Shown piece after piece: positions 17,365 to 25,794 of a stretch of DNA of 64,000 nucleotides. The notes beneath the pieces are model-generated. The model had not been told where the DNA came from. It did no database searches and saw only the letters and a program-made list of their open reading frames with translations. The position numbers and the translations under genes are program-made. Position 1 is the first letter of the stretch. Every line of letters starts with the position of its first letter. The DNA is from Roseibium album. Its GTDB lineage: Bacteria; Pseudomonadota; Alphaproteobacteria; Rhizobiales; Stappiaceae. The DNA lies in NCBI GenBank assembly GCA_001404055.1, contig CXTY01000005.1:248001-312000 (forward strand). The letters run 5' to 3'.

Positions 17365-19131
17365 ATGCCACAAGAAATCCTCCCCCCGGCTGGCTCTGCC
17401 TCTGATGATGGCCTGAACCTTCAAAAAGCCGGAGTGGCGGATAAGCCCGGCGCTTCAGTTCATGGCGCTGGCCCCAAAAGATTTCGACTTTCGGTTGGTG
17501 TGGCGCTCGGGCTGGTTTTTTCTGTTCTGCTGGTCGTGATTTGCGGCATCATCATCACCTACATGGCGTCTGCAGACCGTGCCATTGCTGGTCGGCTTCT
17601 GGATGAACAGGGACTGGCGGTCCTGAAACGAAACGAAGCTGTGTTGGAGAGCTTTTTCAAAGAGCAGGATTTGCTCTTTCGGTCTCTGGCGGTTCATGCT
17701 GCCGAGACCGGTGAGAAACTGGGCGAAGCGGAACTCGCGCCTTACTACCGGCTTTTGCCCGCAGGCGCCAAACTGGAGCTTGGCCGGGCAGTATTGTCCG
17801 AAGTGCCTGCAGATGAACTGCCCCATGTGGCTTGGTCTGACTTTCGCTACAAGCATGGGTTTGAAACAGCGGTTAAATCCGCAGAACTGGACCTTGGCAA
17901 CGGCCAGACCTTGATCGGCGATTATCCTCAACCTGTCTTTGTCAAGATTGCAGGTTCGATGGCCTGGGAAGGTCGACAGGAGACATTCATCCTGTCCGGC
18001 CGGCAAAAGGCCGTTGTGGTTGGCGGTGTTGCCGAAGACGCATTTGCAGCAAGCCCTGAAAATCCACTGCCGGATCTTTCCGGCCTGAGTGGATCTCCAT
18101 TGCACCTGATGTGGGAAGATCAGGAACGGTCACATGATATGGGCGGCGAGATTGACGGCCGGGTCTTTCCTGGCGACCGCAGAATGTTCACCGCCATTTA
18201 CACCGAGGTGAACTCAGGGCCTGCAAAGGGCTGGATTTTGGGAACGCTCTACCAGGCTGACGAATTTGGTGCTGCTCTCGATCAAACGAGGATTGTGCTT
18301 TACGCTGCATTGGTTGCGCTCGTTGTCGGTGCGATCCTGTCTTTCATCGTCGGCAGAATGCTGGGAAGGCCACTTACACGCCTGGCTCACACGGCTGCTG
18401 GTCTAAGACAACTTGACTTCGATTCTGTGGATCGTCTGCCCAGATCCGGATTGCGGGAACTGGATGACGTCAACCAGGCTTTCAACGGTTCAATCGGAGC
18501 CCTGAACGCGTTTGCGAAATATGTTCCGCGGCAGTTGGTGACCCGTCTCATCGAAGAAGGCATGACCAGCTCGCGAAATATTCAGATCCGCGACATGACC
18601 ATCGTTTTTACCGATCTGGCGGGTTTCACGGACATGGCCTCGCATATGTCGGCAGAGGAAACAGCGACCTACCTCAACGGGTACTTCGAGACAGTCTCCC
18701 AGGCAATTGCCGAAACCCATGGCACCATCGACAAGTTTTTGGGCGATGGCGTGATGGCTTTCTGGGGGGCGCCTTCGGATCAACCTGAACACGCTGCGAT
18801 GGCGATAGCGGCAGTAAAAAAGCTAGCTGAGCGGATCGAACAGTCTCCATCAGCAAACATGCGGGTCCGCATCGGTGTTCATACCGGCAAGGTCGTGGTC
18901 GGAGACATCGGGTCCGCAGCGCGCATGAACTATACGGTAATCGGGGACGCGGTGAATGTTGCAGCCCGCCTGCAGGAACATGGAAAACAGGTAGACCCGG
19001 GTGCAAAGGTTATTGCGCTGGCGAGCGGTGATACCATGGGACAGCTGCCTGAAGGTGTAAGCGCAACGAGCCTCGGATCTGTTCACTTGCGTGGTCGTTC
19101 CGACCCACTCACAGTCTTCAGAATTGCGTGA
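17365..19131 (+). CDS. Membrane-bound class III adenylate/guanylate cyclase
   Basis: The protein has 588 residues from ATG 17365; an earlier in-frame start would overlap rsmE and is rejected. Layout: cytoplasmic tail, TM1 (about 42-65), an extracytoplasmic sensor region of about 240 residues, TM2 (about 308-332), a HAMP-like linker and a C-terminal cyclase catalytic domain. The catalytic domain has the metal-binding FTDLAGFTDMA and KFLGDGVMAFWG segments and VGDIGSAARMNYTVIGD. These support cyclic nucleotide synthesis in response to an external signal; cAMP against cGMP cannot be decided by eye. A CRP-like regulator lies elsewhere in the window (47863-48552), but a link is only a guess. Confidence 0.88.
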   Translation: MPQEILPPAGSASDDGLNLQKAGVADKPGASVHGAGPKRFRLSVGVALGLVFSVLLVVICGIIITYMASADRAIAGRLLDEQGLAVLKRNEAVLESFFKEQDLLFRSLAVHAAETGEKLGEAELAPYYRLLPAGAKLELGRAVLSEVPADELPHVAWSDFRYKHGFETAVKSAELDLGNGQTLIGDYPQPVFVKIAGSMAWEGRQETFILSGRQKAVVVGGVAEDAFAASPENPLPDLSGLSGSPLHLMWEDQERSHDMGGEIDGRVFPGDRRMFTAIYTEVNSGPAKGWILGTLYQADEFGAALDQTRIVLYAALVALVVGAILSFIVGRMLGRPLTRLAHTAAGLRQLDFDSVDRLPRSGLRELDDVNQAFNGSIGALNAFAKYVPRQLVTRLIEEGMTSSRNIQIRDMTIVFTDLAGFTDMASHMSAEETATYLNGYFETVSQAIAETHGTIDKFLGDGVMAFWGAPSDQPEHAAMAIAAVKKLAERIEQSPSANMRVRIGVHTGKVVVGDIGSAARMNYTVIGDAVNVAARLQEHGKQVDPGAKVIALASGDTMGQLPEGVSATSLGSVHLRGRSDPLTVFRIA

Positions 19132-19286
19132 ACGGCGTTTATTGACTTTTCCGCGCTTGCATTCTTCACTCAGGAAACCTAAATCACGCAAACTCAAAAG
19201 CGTTTTCTTAAACGCGCCGGATCACTGCGGTTTGTGGGGCGTTGTAACGCTGCCGCTGACGGCCGCGAAAGAATTAGGACGCTTTT

Positions 19287-20660
19287 ATGGCTCGCGATAC
19301 GGTCGATACCACGCCGATTGAAACTGTTGCGGATCTTGCCGCAACACTCGAAGCGGGCAACAAGCCCGAGGATCAGTTCCGGATCGGTACAGAACACGAA
19401 AAGTTTCTGTTCTGCCAAAAAGCCCTTTCCCCGATACCGTATGAAGGATCAAACGGTATCGAGGCGATCCTGACGGGCATGGAAAGCCTGCTTGGCTGGG
19501 AAAGGATCGAAGACGCCGGCAACATCATCGGTCTTGCTGACGACAAGGGTGGCGGTGCCATTTCCATCGAACCGGGTGGGCAGTTTGAACTTTCCGGGGC
19601 ACCTCTCGACAATCTTCATCAGACTTGCAGGGAAGCCAACCAGCACCTCCACCAGGTGCGCGAAGTCGCTGAACCACTGGGCGTTGGTTTCCTGGGGATT
19701 GGCATGACACCGACATGGTCCCGCGCTGACGTGCCGCGTATGCCGAAATCCCGCTATGACATCATGACCAACTATATGCCGAAAGTCGGTTCCTATGGTC
19801 TGGACATGATGTACCGGACCTCGACAATCCAGGTGAACCTGGATTTCTCGTCCGAAGCCGACATGGTTCAGAAGATGCGGGTAGGCCTTGCGCTGCAGCC
19901 AATCGCGACTGCTATCTTCGCCAATTCCCCTTTCACGGAAGGAAAGCCCAACGGTTTCAAATCCTTCCGCGCGCAGATCTGGACTGATACCGATGCAGAC
20001 CGGACTGGCGACATGCCATTTGCCTTTGAAGAAGGCTTCGGGTTCGAGCGGTACGTCGAGTGGGCAATGGACGTGCCGATGTATTTCGTCAAGCGGGGAT
20101 CTACCTACTATGACGTGACCGGAACAACTTTCCGCCAGTTCATGAATGGGGCTCTTGAAGGCAAGGTGCCGGATGCAAAACCGAGCCTTGGCGACTGGAA
20201 CAATCATCTGTCGACACTGTTTCCCGATGTCCGATTGAAGCAGTTTATTGAGATGCGCGGCGCAGACGGCGGTCCCTGGCGACGCATTTGTGCGCTTCCC
20301 GCACTCTGGGTAGGGCTGCTGTATGATGCCGGTGTTCTGGATCAGGCATGGCAACTGGTCAAGGATTGGACCCAGGAAGAGCGGGCGAACCTTCGAAGTG
20401 AAGTGCCGAAGCTTGCACTTCAGACGCCTTTCCGGAACGGGACGGTCCTGGATGTCGCAAAAGATGTTCTTGCCCTTGCACAGGAAGGTCTCAAGCGCCG
20501 CAACCGGCTAAGTGACGGTGATCTTGACGAGCGGGTTCATCTTGCTCCGATCGAAGAAGGTCTGGCGTCCGGTATGTGCCCGGCAGACATTTTACTGCAG
20601 CGTTACAACGGATCCTGGAATCAGGATGTGACACAGGTGTTCCGGGATTACGCTTACTAG
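19287..20660 (+). CDS. gshA: Glutamate-cysteine ligase (plant/alphaproteobacterial type)
   Basis: The 457-residue protein matches the GCS2-type glutamate-cysteine ligase found in alphaproteobacteria and plants. Visible segments are RIGTEHEKFLF near the N-terminus, GGAISIEPGGQFELSGAPL (ATP/Glu binding) and MYRTSTIQVNLDF. It makes gamma-glutamylcysteine, the first step of glutathione synthesis. The start has AGGA 8 bases upstream. It is probably monocistronic: about 155 bases separate it from the cyclase gene, and about 160 from the next start. A glutathione S-transferase is encoded at 54.4 kb. Confidence 0.95.
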   Translation: MARDTVDTTPIETVADLAATLEAGNKPEDQFRIGTEHEKFLFCQKALSPIPYEGSNGIEAILTGMESLLGWERIEDAGNIIGLADDKGGGAISIEPGGQFELSGAPLDNLHQTCREANQHLHQVREVAEPLGVGFLGIGMTPTWSRADVPRMPKSRYDIMTNYMPKVGSYGLDMMYRTSTIQVNLDFSSEADMVQKMRVGLALQPIATAIFANSPFTEGKPNGFKSFRAQIWTDTDADRTGDMPFAFEEGFGFERYVEWAMDVPMYFVKRGSTYYDVTGTTFRQFMNGALEGKVPDAKPSLGDWNNHLSTLFPDVRLKQFIEMRGADGGPWRRICALPALWVGLLYDAGVLDQAWQLVKDWTQEERANLRSEVPKLALQTPFRNGTVLDVAKDVLALAQEGLKRRNRLSDGDLDERVHLAPIEEGLASGMCPADILLQRYNGSWNQDVTQVFRDYAY

Positions 20661-20821
20661 CATCAGAACGCCGTGATGCGCTCAGCGCGACCATGTGAAT
20701 GTTGTGGGGGATGGGGGCTGTCATTGAACTGCATTAATTGACCTTGCGCTTGCAAAAGGTCACTCTGGTCATGGTTGGTCCTGCTTCGCGGGGCCTTGAA
20801 GCACAGGACCGGAGCAGTGCA

Positions 20822-21577
20822 ATGAGTGACAGCAAATCGGCGGCTCCCCCATTCGACATATATTCTCTACTCGAGGATGTCCGCGACCGCTTCGGCTGGT
20901 CCAATGAAGATCTCAGCAGTGTGATGGAGCAACTCCTTCCTGCTGCTCTGAACGGATTTCGTCATTTCGGCAGTACTGCACCGGGCTTCACCGATTTTCT
21001 GGGTCAATCTTCAGCGCAATCAGCCGACACCAAATCACCGTTCTCGGCCTTCCAGGGCCTGTTTCAAACACCGTCAGAGGCGGCGCTCACGCCCTTCTTC
21101 GGGCCAGAGGCAGTGCAAAAAGCACTTGCGGGGCAAGTGTCCGGCATAACGGGGCTGCAACAGGATGCCATTCGGGAAATGATGCCGGTTGCAGCTACGC
21201 TCGCAATGGGACAGATCGCGCGGCCGTTTGTACATGGTGAAGCGCGTAATCTACTGGATGCCTATTTGCGCGGTTTTGCGCGCGGTCGTCCAAAGCCGCA
21301 ACCTTCACCTGGCGATTATCTCCAAGGCTACACGGATGCCATGCAGGCCTTCTGGGGGGCGTTCCTACAGCCGGCGAGCATCGTGACAAGTCCCGGCAAG
21401 CCGGAACCTGAACCGGAACCAGAACCGGAAGAACCCGAAACTCCCCCAGGTGAGCCATCTGAGATTGAAGAAATGGTGTCTGGATGGATGGCTGCAGGAA
21501 AAGATCTTCAATCCAGCCAATTCAAGGCCTTTGACAGTTTCTTTGAAAAAGCCGCCAAGGACTTTGGTGATCGCTAG
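20822..21577 (+). CDS. Hypothetical protein with proline/glutamate-rich linker
   Basis: A 251-residue protein of no family I recognise. The start at 20822 has GGAG 8 bases upstream; an earlier start at 20738 has none. The N-terminal 190 residues are mixed polar and hydrophobic, without a signal peptide. An alternating Pro-Glu linker (EPEPEPEPEEPE) follows at about residues 195-215. The tail SSQFKAFDSFFEKAAKDFGDR is predicted helical, with the amphipathic look of phasin-like or peripheral helices; this is only an impression. The stop codon TAG is the last three bases of a CTAG that was duplicated by insertion of the MITE at 21578-21839, so the protein itself remains intact. Confidence 0.7.
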   Translation: MSDSKSAAPPFDIYSLLEDVRDRFGWSNEDLSSVMEQLLPAALNGFRHFGSTAPGFTDFLGQSSAQSADTKSPFSAFQGLFQTPSEAALTPFFGPEAVQKALAGQVSGITGLQQDAIREMMPVAATLAMGQIARPFVHGEARNLLDAYLRGFARGRPKPQPSPGDYLQGYTDAMQAFWGAFLQPASIVTSPGKPEPEPEPEPEEPETPPGEPSEIEEMVSGWMAAGKDLQSSQFKAFDSFFEKAAKDFGDR

Positions 21578-21843
21578 GGTCAGGACTCATTAATTTGGAT
21601 GAAATGGTAGGAATGAATTTGTTCGGATACGAGGCGCAAAACTTTAGGAAACCGCATGGTTTTCAAAGGTTTGCAACGACGTTGCTGAGCAAATTCACCC
21701 TATCCCAAAGGGACGCATAAACGGCTTCGATCTGCTGCGTCAAACCGCTCATCCGGGCAGAAAGCCCGCTTATCGCGCTTTTCCTTGCAGCTCATTGCCG
21801 TTTGTTGCGCCAATTCAATCAAATTAATGAGTCCTGACCCTAG
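21574..21843. mobile_element. 262-bp MITE (non-autonomous, IS5-like ends) flanked by CTAG target duplication
   Basis: The element at 21578-21839 has terminal inverted repeats whose first 20 bases are identical (GGTCAGGACTCATTAATTTG, then a weaker match). It is flanked by CTAG on both sides (21574-21577 and 21840-21843). The CTAG duplication is typical of the IS5 group. No transposase-length reading frame is inside, so it needs a transposase from elsewhere. It inserted exactly at the stop codon of the preceding gene. Confidence 0.85.
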
Positions 21844-22058
21844 GGACGGACGACGGTTGGGGCTTGCCGGTGCGAAGGAACCTCGCCAATGCGGGCGCAC
21901 CACATTGCCGTTTGGTTTTCGGATTCAAACTTATATTGCCGGAACGTCAATCACACTCCATCTCGAATGCAAACACAAATAACTACCAATACTTGCAATC
22001 TATGCGTGCTTGATTTCTTTACTAACTTAATTGAGTCTTGCTGTTGCAGGAGACTACA
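21844..22058. other. AT-rich intergenic region upstream of the binding-protein gene
   Basis: About 215 bases between the MITE and the next gene. Base composition drops sharply in the second half (runs such as TTTCTTTACTAACTTAATTGAG). No clear hairpin or conserved operator is seen; the promoter of the downstream gene is presumably here. Confidence 0.4.
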
Positions 22059-22886
22059 ATGAAGCTGAAAGTATATTCTTATCGAAATGTTAGAGGAAAA
22101 ATTAAATTTCTCGTTATTTTTATGATTTTGTTCCTTTTTTCATTTGATTTAACTTCAAGATCTGAAGAAAATAGAAATTTTACAATAGTATATGCGAGTC
22201 AATGGTCACCTATTTCTTATGGGGCGGGTAGTGAAGTCGACGGAATATTGCCCCGATTGATGGACGAAATTTTTTCCGGCATCGAAGGGTTTGAATTAAC
22301 GCACAATGGTTTGCCCTGGGAACGGGCGCAAAAAGTGTTCTTTGGTGGCGGTGTTGATGGAATGGTCACAACGGCAACGAAGAAGCGCATGCAGCACGCC
22401 GAGAAAAGCAACGAAGCGGCGTTGGAAATACCGTTTCACCCGATCATCAGGCGTGACAGTGAGCTGAAGGACAAACTTTTGGCAGACAAGAGCCTGAGTG
22501 ATCTCGGGGGCTACAGATACTGCGATGTTCTTGGAAATGGCTGGGCCGAAGAGTTTTACAAAAAGCGGGACATTGAATTTTCTATAGCGCCCACGATTGA
22601 TCATTGTCTGCTTCAATTGCAGTTAAACCGGGTGGATATTGTTATTCATGCAAAGCCGGTTCTTGAGATTTTCAAGAAAAAACTGGGGCTGGACGAGGAA
22701 TTGGAATTGGTCGATCTGAAGTACGACGAGAGTCCGAAGTTTCCTCTTCTGGTCTCCAATCGCTATCCTCATAAAGATGAAATAACGCGGCTGTTTGATC
22801 AAACAGTGATGCAGCTGAAAGAAAGTGGTCGCTACGACGCCATTATGAACAAACTAATTGCGTCGGAAAAAAACAAGGCGAACTAG
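22059..22886 (+). CDS. Orphan periplasmic substrate-binding protein (SBP_bac_3-like)
   Basis: A 275-residue exported protein. The start at ATG 22059 has AGGAG 7 bases upstream. The first 35 residues are a basic start plus hydrophobic core (FLVIFMILFLFSF), a signal peptide. The mature part has the two-lobe type II binding-protein pattern: GILPRLMDEIF, RAQKVFFGGGVDGMVT, and a C-terminal helix typical of ABC polar amino-acid receptors. No permease or ATPase gene is nearby. The first 150 bases are far more AT-rich than neighbouring genes, and the gene sits next to a MITE, which hints at transfer. Ligand unknown. Confidence 0.75.
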   Translation: MKLKVYSYRNVRGKIKFLVIFMILFLFSFDLTSRSEENRNFTIVYASQWSPISYGAGSEVDGILPRLMDEIFSGIEGFELTHNGLPWERAQKVFFGGGVDGMVTTATKKRMQHAEKSNEAALEIPFHPIIRRDSELKDKLLADKSLSDLGGYRYCDVLGNGWAEEFYKKRDIEFSIAPTIDHCLLQLQLNRVDIVIHAKPVLEIFKKKLGLDEELELVDLKYDESPKFPLLVSNRYPHKDEITRLFDQTVMQLKESGRYDAIMNKLIASEKNKAN

Positions 22887-22997
22887 GGTTGGGGCTGACA
22901 GTTGGGTCTGACCGGCGACCAGACCGCGATCGACAACAAGAAGTGAGGCAACCTGCCCAGCATATCGCTGTCGTTGGCTAACAATGCACGGCGACGA

Positions 22998-23216
22998 CTA
23001 ACTGCAGCAACTGCTACCGGCCTGAATTGGCGGGCACGGAATTGTGCCAAAAGAACAATACACACAACAGTCACCTGGCAACGGCTTCAGCAGCTTGTGG
23101 CAAGCCGCGCACTCGAAAAACCACTGGCATGCGTCCGTTGGCATGGTTTCATCGGAGGAGTGTCCGCACGCGGGACAGGTAATTGTGCTGGTCAAAACGG
23201 GTGTTTGCGTGTCCAT
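22998..23216 (-). CDS. GDCCVxC-domain small cysteine-rich protein
   Basis: A 72-residue soluble protein with eight or more cysteines: CPACGHSS near the N-terminus, CAACHKLLKP in the middle and the defining GDCCVYCSFG followed by PCPP. Proteins of this family are often encoded in mercury-resistance-like loci, and some members are selenoproteins with Sec in the GDCC-type motif. This one has Cys throughout. It begins three bases after the merT stop codon, so it is in the merT operon. Probable role: metal or thiol chemistry in the cytoplasm, possibly receiving the metal imported by MerT. That role is inference. Confidence 0.85.
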   Translation of the reverse strand: MDTQTPVLTSTITCPACGHSSDETMPTDACQWFFECAACHKLLKPLPGDCCVYCSFGTIPCPPIQAGSSCCS

Positions 23217-23219
23217 CTT

Positions 23220-23549
23220 TCACATCAAGGTTATCAGGTAGTCATTGATGGGGGTCTCGTAGAAGACGATTGCCCAGGCGATTGCGGCCAAGGCTGTTGA
23301 AAGTCCCAACCACCATTTTTGACTTGCCGGCAATCCGCGTTGAACAGCTGCCACCCAGCCAATCAATAAGAAGATACCCGAGACAATGAGGACATAGTAG
23401 CTCGCGGCTGCAACTTTGCCGAATATCGCGATCCAGCTTCCTCCCAGGCCAAGCAACATCATTGTCATTGGCAGGACACAGCAGGTGGCTACGCCCAACG
23501 CTGCCGCCGAACTGCCAAAACTGGTGCCGATCAAACCCTTCAAATTCAT
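23220..23549 (-). CDS. merT: MerT-like mercuric ion transporter
   Basis: A 109-residue membrane protein from the ATG at 23549 (preceded by GAGGGAG); upstream in-frame starts would add residues outside the family pattern. About three membrane helices are visible. The first carries the vicinal cysteine pair ATCCVLP expected of MerT, which accepts Hg(II) at the membrane. The second cytoplasmic cysteine pair of classical MerT is not evident. It is transcribed divergently from merR, under a MerR-type operator, and is cotranscribed with the GDCCVxC gene. No merP or merA is present within the window. Confidence 0.82.
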   Translation of the reverse strand: MNLKGLIGTSFGSSAAALGVATCCVLPMTMMLLGLGGSWIAIFGKVAAASYYVLIVSGIFLLIGWVAAVQRGLPASQKWWLGLSTALAAIAWAIVFYETPINDYLITLM

Positions 23550-23635
23550 GCTCCCTCTGAACAGCATTGCCAGCCACCTCAATGATTTCAAGTTCCAAGA
23601 GTGGCCGCCGAGATTTTGGCGAATTGGATACAGGC

Positions 23636-23666
23636 AGTATGCTTCCTGTAGTGACTACAGGAACAA
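23636..23666 (-). promoter_or_regulatory. MerR-type promoter/operator for merT
   Basis: A perfect 9-3-9 inverted repeat TTCCTGTAG-TGA-CTACAGGAA (23643-23663) lies between a -35 (TTGTTC, minus strand, 23661-23666) and a -10 (CATACT, 23636-23641) with a 19-bp spacer. The overlong spacer spanned by a dyad is the hallmark of MerR-family promoters. Confidence 0.85.
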
Positions 23667-23681
23667 GCGGAGAATTCTCAC

Positions 23682-24071
23682 ATGTCGTTGATTGGAGAGG
23701 CTTCAAAGCGAAGCGGTGTTGGTATTGAAACCATTCGCTACTACGAGCGCGAGGGAATAGTGCCAAAGCCCGGCCGTTCTCCAAATGGGCGTCGCAAATA
23801 CACCAGAAATGACATTGCAAATCTGCGGTTTATCAAGCGATGCAGAGAGCTGGGATTTGCACTGCAGGATGCACGCGCGCTCCTTTTGATTTCTCAGGGT
23901 GGAAACGTCGATTGTGGGAACGTTCTTGAGTTTGGCTTGGCGCAACTGAAAGACGTTCGTACAAAAATTGAAGAACTCAGGAAATTGGAAGTGGCTTTGG
24001 AGGAGCTGACTTCAAATTGCAGGGCCGGCTCGCCGCAGTGCCCGATGCTTGACCAAATAAGGTCGGCATGA
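23682..24071 (+). CDS. merR: MerR-type mercury-responsive regulator
   Basis: A 129-residue protein with an N-terminal MerR helix-turn-helix (GVGIETIRYYEREGIV) and a dimerisation helix. Three cysteines, Cys78, Cys113 and Cys120, correspond to the three Hg(II) ligands of classical MerR (Cys82, 117, 126 in Tn501 numbering), with a slightly shorter final loop. It is divergent from merT, and the dyad at 23643-23663 lies between the genes. Known family action: it represses, and on metal binding untwists, the overlong promoter of the transport genes. The three-cysteine set argues for mercury over copper or zinc. Confidence 0.88.
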   Translation: MSLIGEASKRSGVGIETIRYYEREGIVPKPGRSPNGRRKYTRNDIANLRFIKRCRELGFALQDARALLLISQGGNVDCGNVLEFGLAQLKDVRTKIEELRKLEVALEELTSNCRAGSPQCPMLDQIRSA

Positions 24072-24116
24072 ATTCATCAAACGAATTGGAAAACCCGGTA
24101 GAGAGAAGCTGCGAGC

Positions 24117-24143
24117 AAAAAAAGACCCGCCAAATGGCGGGTC
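24117..24143 (-). terminator. Terminator of the DUF1127 gene
   Basis: Arms GACCCGCC (24124-24131) and GGCGGGTC (24136-24143) with a 4-base loop; on the minus strand followed by seven T residues. It lies 46 bases beyond the stop of the DUF1127 gene and also faces the end of merR. Confidence 0.9.
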
Positions 24144-24189
24144 AAGTAATGTCAGCAAGGCTTGCCGACAGGGGCTGCATAAGGGGAGG

Positions 24190-24486
24190 TCAGGCGGCCA
24201 GTTTTCCTTGATCGTCAACAAGTGACATCGCTGGTGTGTTGGCCGCATGAAAATTCACGGGTTTTTGAACTGCGGAAAAGCTGTTCAAAAGGGAGGTCGG
24301 ATCCGCATAGAAAGGGAGCGCCAAGGCTCGTCGAACGTCGCTCCGCGTCAGTCCGATGTCCTTCAGTTGCTCGTCAGACCAATGCTTGAGTTCCGTTACC
24401 TGGCGGCGGTTATTGAAAACGCGCCACGCACGGACAACCGTCTGCCCGAAGAGAGCGAAGATGGGGTGATTTGCAAAATGTGTCAT
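24190..24486 (-). CDS. DUF1127 domain protein (98 aa)
   Basis: A small protein with the DUF1127 core (about residues 18-55): arginine-rich helix RAWRVFNNRRQVTEL followed by LKDIGLTRSDVRRAL. DUF1127 proteins are abundant in alphaproteobacteria; some short arginine-rich members influence phosphate, carbon or small-RNA responses, but the mechanism is poorly defined. This member has a longer N-terminal stretch and an extra C-terminal tail. The start has AGGAG 9 bases upstream, and its own terminator follows. Transcribed divergently from the first LysR gene. Confidence 0.85.
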   Translation of the reverse strand: MTHFANHPIFALFGQTVVRAWRVFNNRRQVTELKHWSDEQLKDIGLTRSDVRRALALPFYADPTSLLNSFSAVQKPVNFHAANTPAMSLVDDQGKLAA

Positions 24487-24752
24487 GGCAAAGTTCTCCT
24501 GTTAGCGGTCGGAGGAATTTCCAACGGCTTGTTCCGCGCCAGTTTTGGCACTCCTTATTTGTGGAACATCCTCTAGATGAGGCTTTTTCTAATATTAATC
24601 CAACGAATGTTTGTGATGGTAATGATCGTATTTTGTGATGCTTGGCAGCGTTGATACGAGATTGCATTCGTCAAGTGCTTCAAGTATCAAAATATTTCCT
24701 ACTTAAATGAGTTTCATGCTAAGCATGAGAATTGCTTATGTATGAGGCGAAT

Positions 24753-25628
24753 ATGCTCGATCTGGACCAGCTCAGAACTTTTGTGGCCATTGCCGAATGC
24801 GGCAGCTTCACAAGAGCGGCAGAAAATGTGCACAAGACTCAGTCTGCCGTGTCGATGCAGATGCGCAGATTGGAAGAGCGAATCGGCAAACCGTTATTCG
24901 TTCGAGTCGGCCGTCAGTCCCGGTTGACCGAGCATGGGGAGCGCCTGCTCCATTATGCACGACGACTGGTTCAACTGAACGATGAGACCCTTGCAGCATT
25001 TGACGATTCCGAACTTGCCGGACTCGTAAGGTTGGGCACGCCTGACGACTATGCAGACCGGTTCCTTCCGGAAATTCTGGCAAGGTTCTCAAGGTCCAAT
25101 CCGAAGGCGGAAGTGAGCGTGGTCTGCGCACCGACGCCGAACCTGGCGGATATGATTGCCGAAGGCGAACTGGATGTCGCCATCATTACCCATGTGCAAA
25201 AAAAGGGTCGCAAGCAGGCTGATCTGGTGCGCCGGGAACCCCTGCTTTGGGTTGTCTCTGCCCGTCATGCCGTGGAGAATGAATCCCCGCTGCCGCTCGC
25301 ACTCGGCCGGGCTACATGCGATTGGCGAAAGGCTGCGATCAACGCCTTGGGAGATCAGATGCGGGAGCACCGCTTGCTCTATTCAAGCTGGAATTCGACC
25401 GCTGTCGGGGCTGCCGTTCTTGCCGGTCTGGCCATTTCCGTATTGCCGGAATCCGCTCTCCGCTCCGGGATGCGTGTGTTGACTGAAGCCGATGGATTTC
25501 CCCGGCTACCCGACTGTGAAATCGGAATTTTGCGCTCCTGGCACAACAGCTCACGGGTGACAGACGCACTCGTCGAGCACATCGTGTCGTCGTTGGATAA
25601 TCTGTCGGTTCCGCAGGCGGCGGAATGA
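24753..25628 (+). CDS. LysR-family regulator (paralogue 1)
   Basis: A 291-residue protein with an N-terminal winged helix (LDLDQLRTFVAIAECGSFTR, HKTQSAVSMQMRRLEERIG) and a type II effector-binding domain. The start at 24753 has GAGG five bases upstream. The recognition helix is almost identical to that of the next gene, and the two proteins are alike along their whole length, so they arose by tandem duplication. Target unknown. Neither gene is clearly divergent from an obvious target; DUF1127 lies upstream on the opposite strand and an EamA exporter lies beyond the second copy. Confidence 0.88.
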   Translation: MLDLDQLRTFVAIAECGSFTRAAENVHKTQSAVSMQMRRLEERIGKPLFVRVGRQSRLTEHGERLLHYARRLVQLNDETLAAFDDSELAGLVRLGTPDDYADRFLPEILARFSRSNPKAEVSVVCAPTPNLADMIAEGELDVAIITHVQKKGRKQADLVRREPLLWVVSARHAVENESPLPLALGRATCDWRKAAINALGDQMREHRLLYSSWNSTAVGAAVLAGLAISVLPESALRSGMRVLTEADGFPRLPDCEIGILRSWHNSSRVTDALVEHIVSSLDNLSVPQAAE

Positions 25629-25794
25629 TTGAACTTTGATAAGTTTTGTTCATATATTCAAATGGTTAACCGATGATCAGTTTCTTTTTTCGTGATGGTT
25701 TTGATTGAAGCGTAAGAGATCTTGATGTATAATCAGGAAATCAATTCGCATCTCAAATCACACGGTTGATTTGGGGCTATCGATATGGTCTCGC

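Noticed and set aside
21700-21903. 67-residue minus-strand frame crossing the MITE right end
   Set aside because: It runs through the terminal repeat into flanking sequence, so it is a by-product of the insertion and not a transposase.
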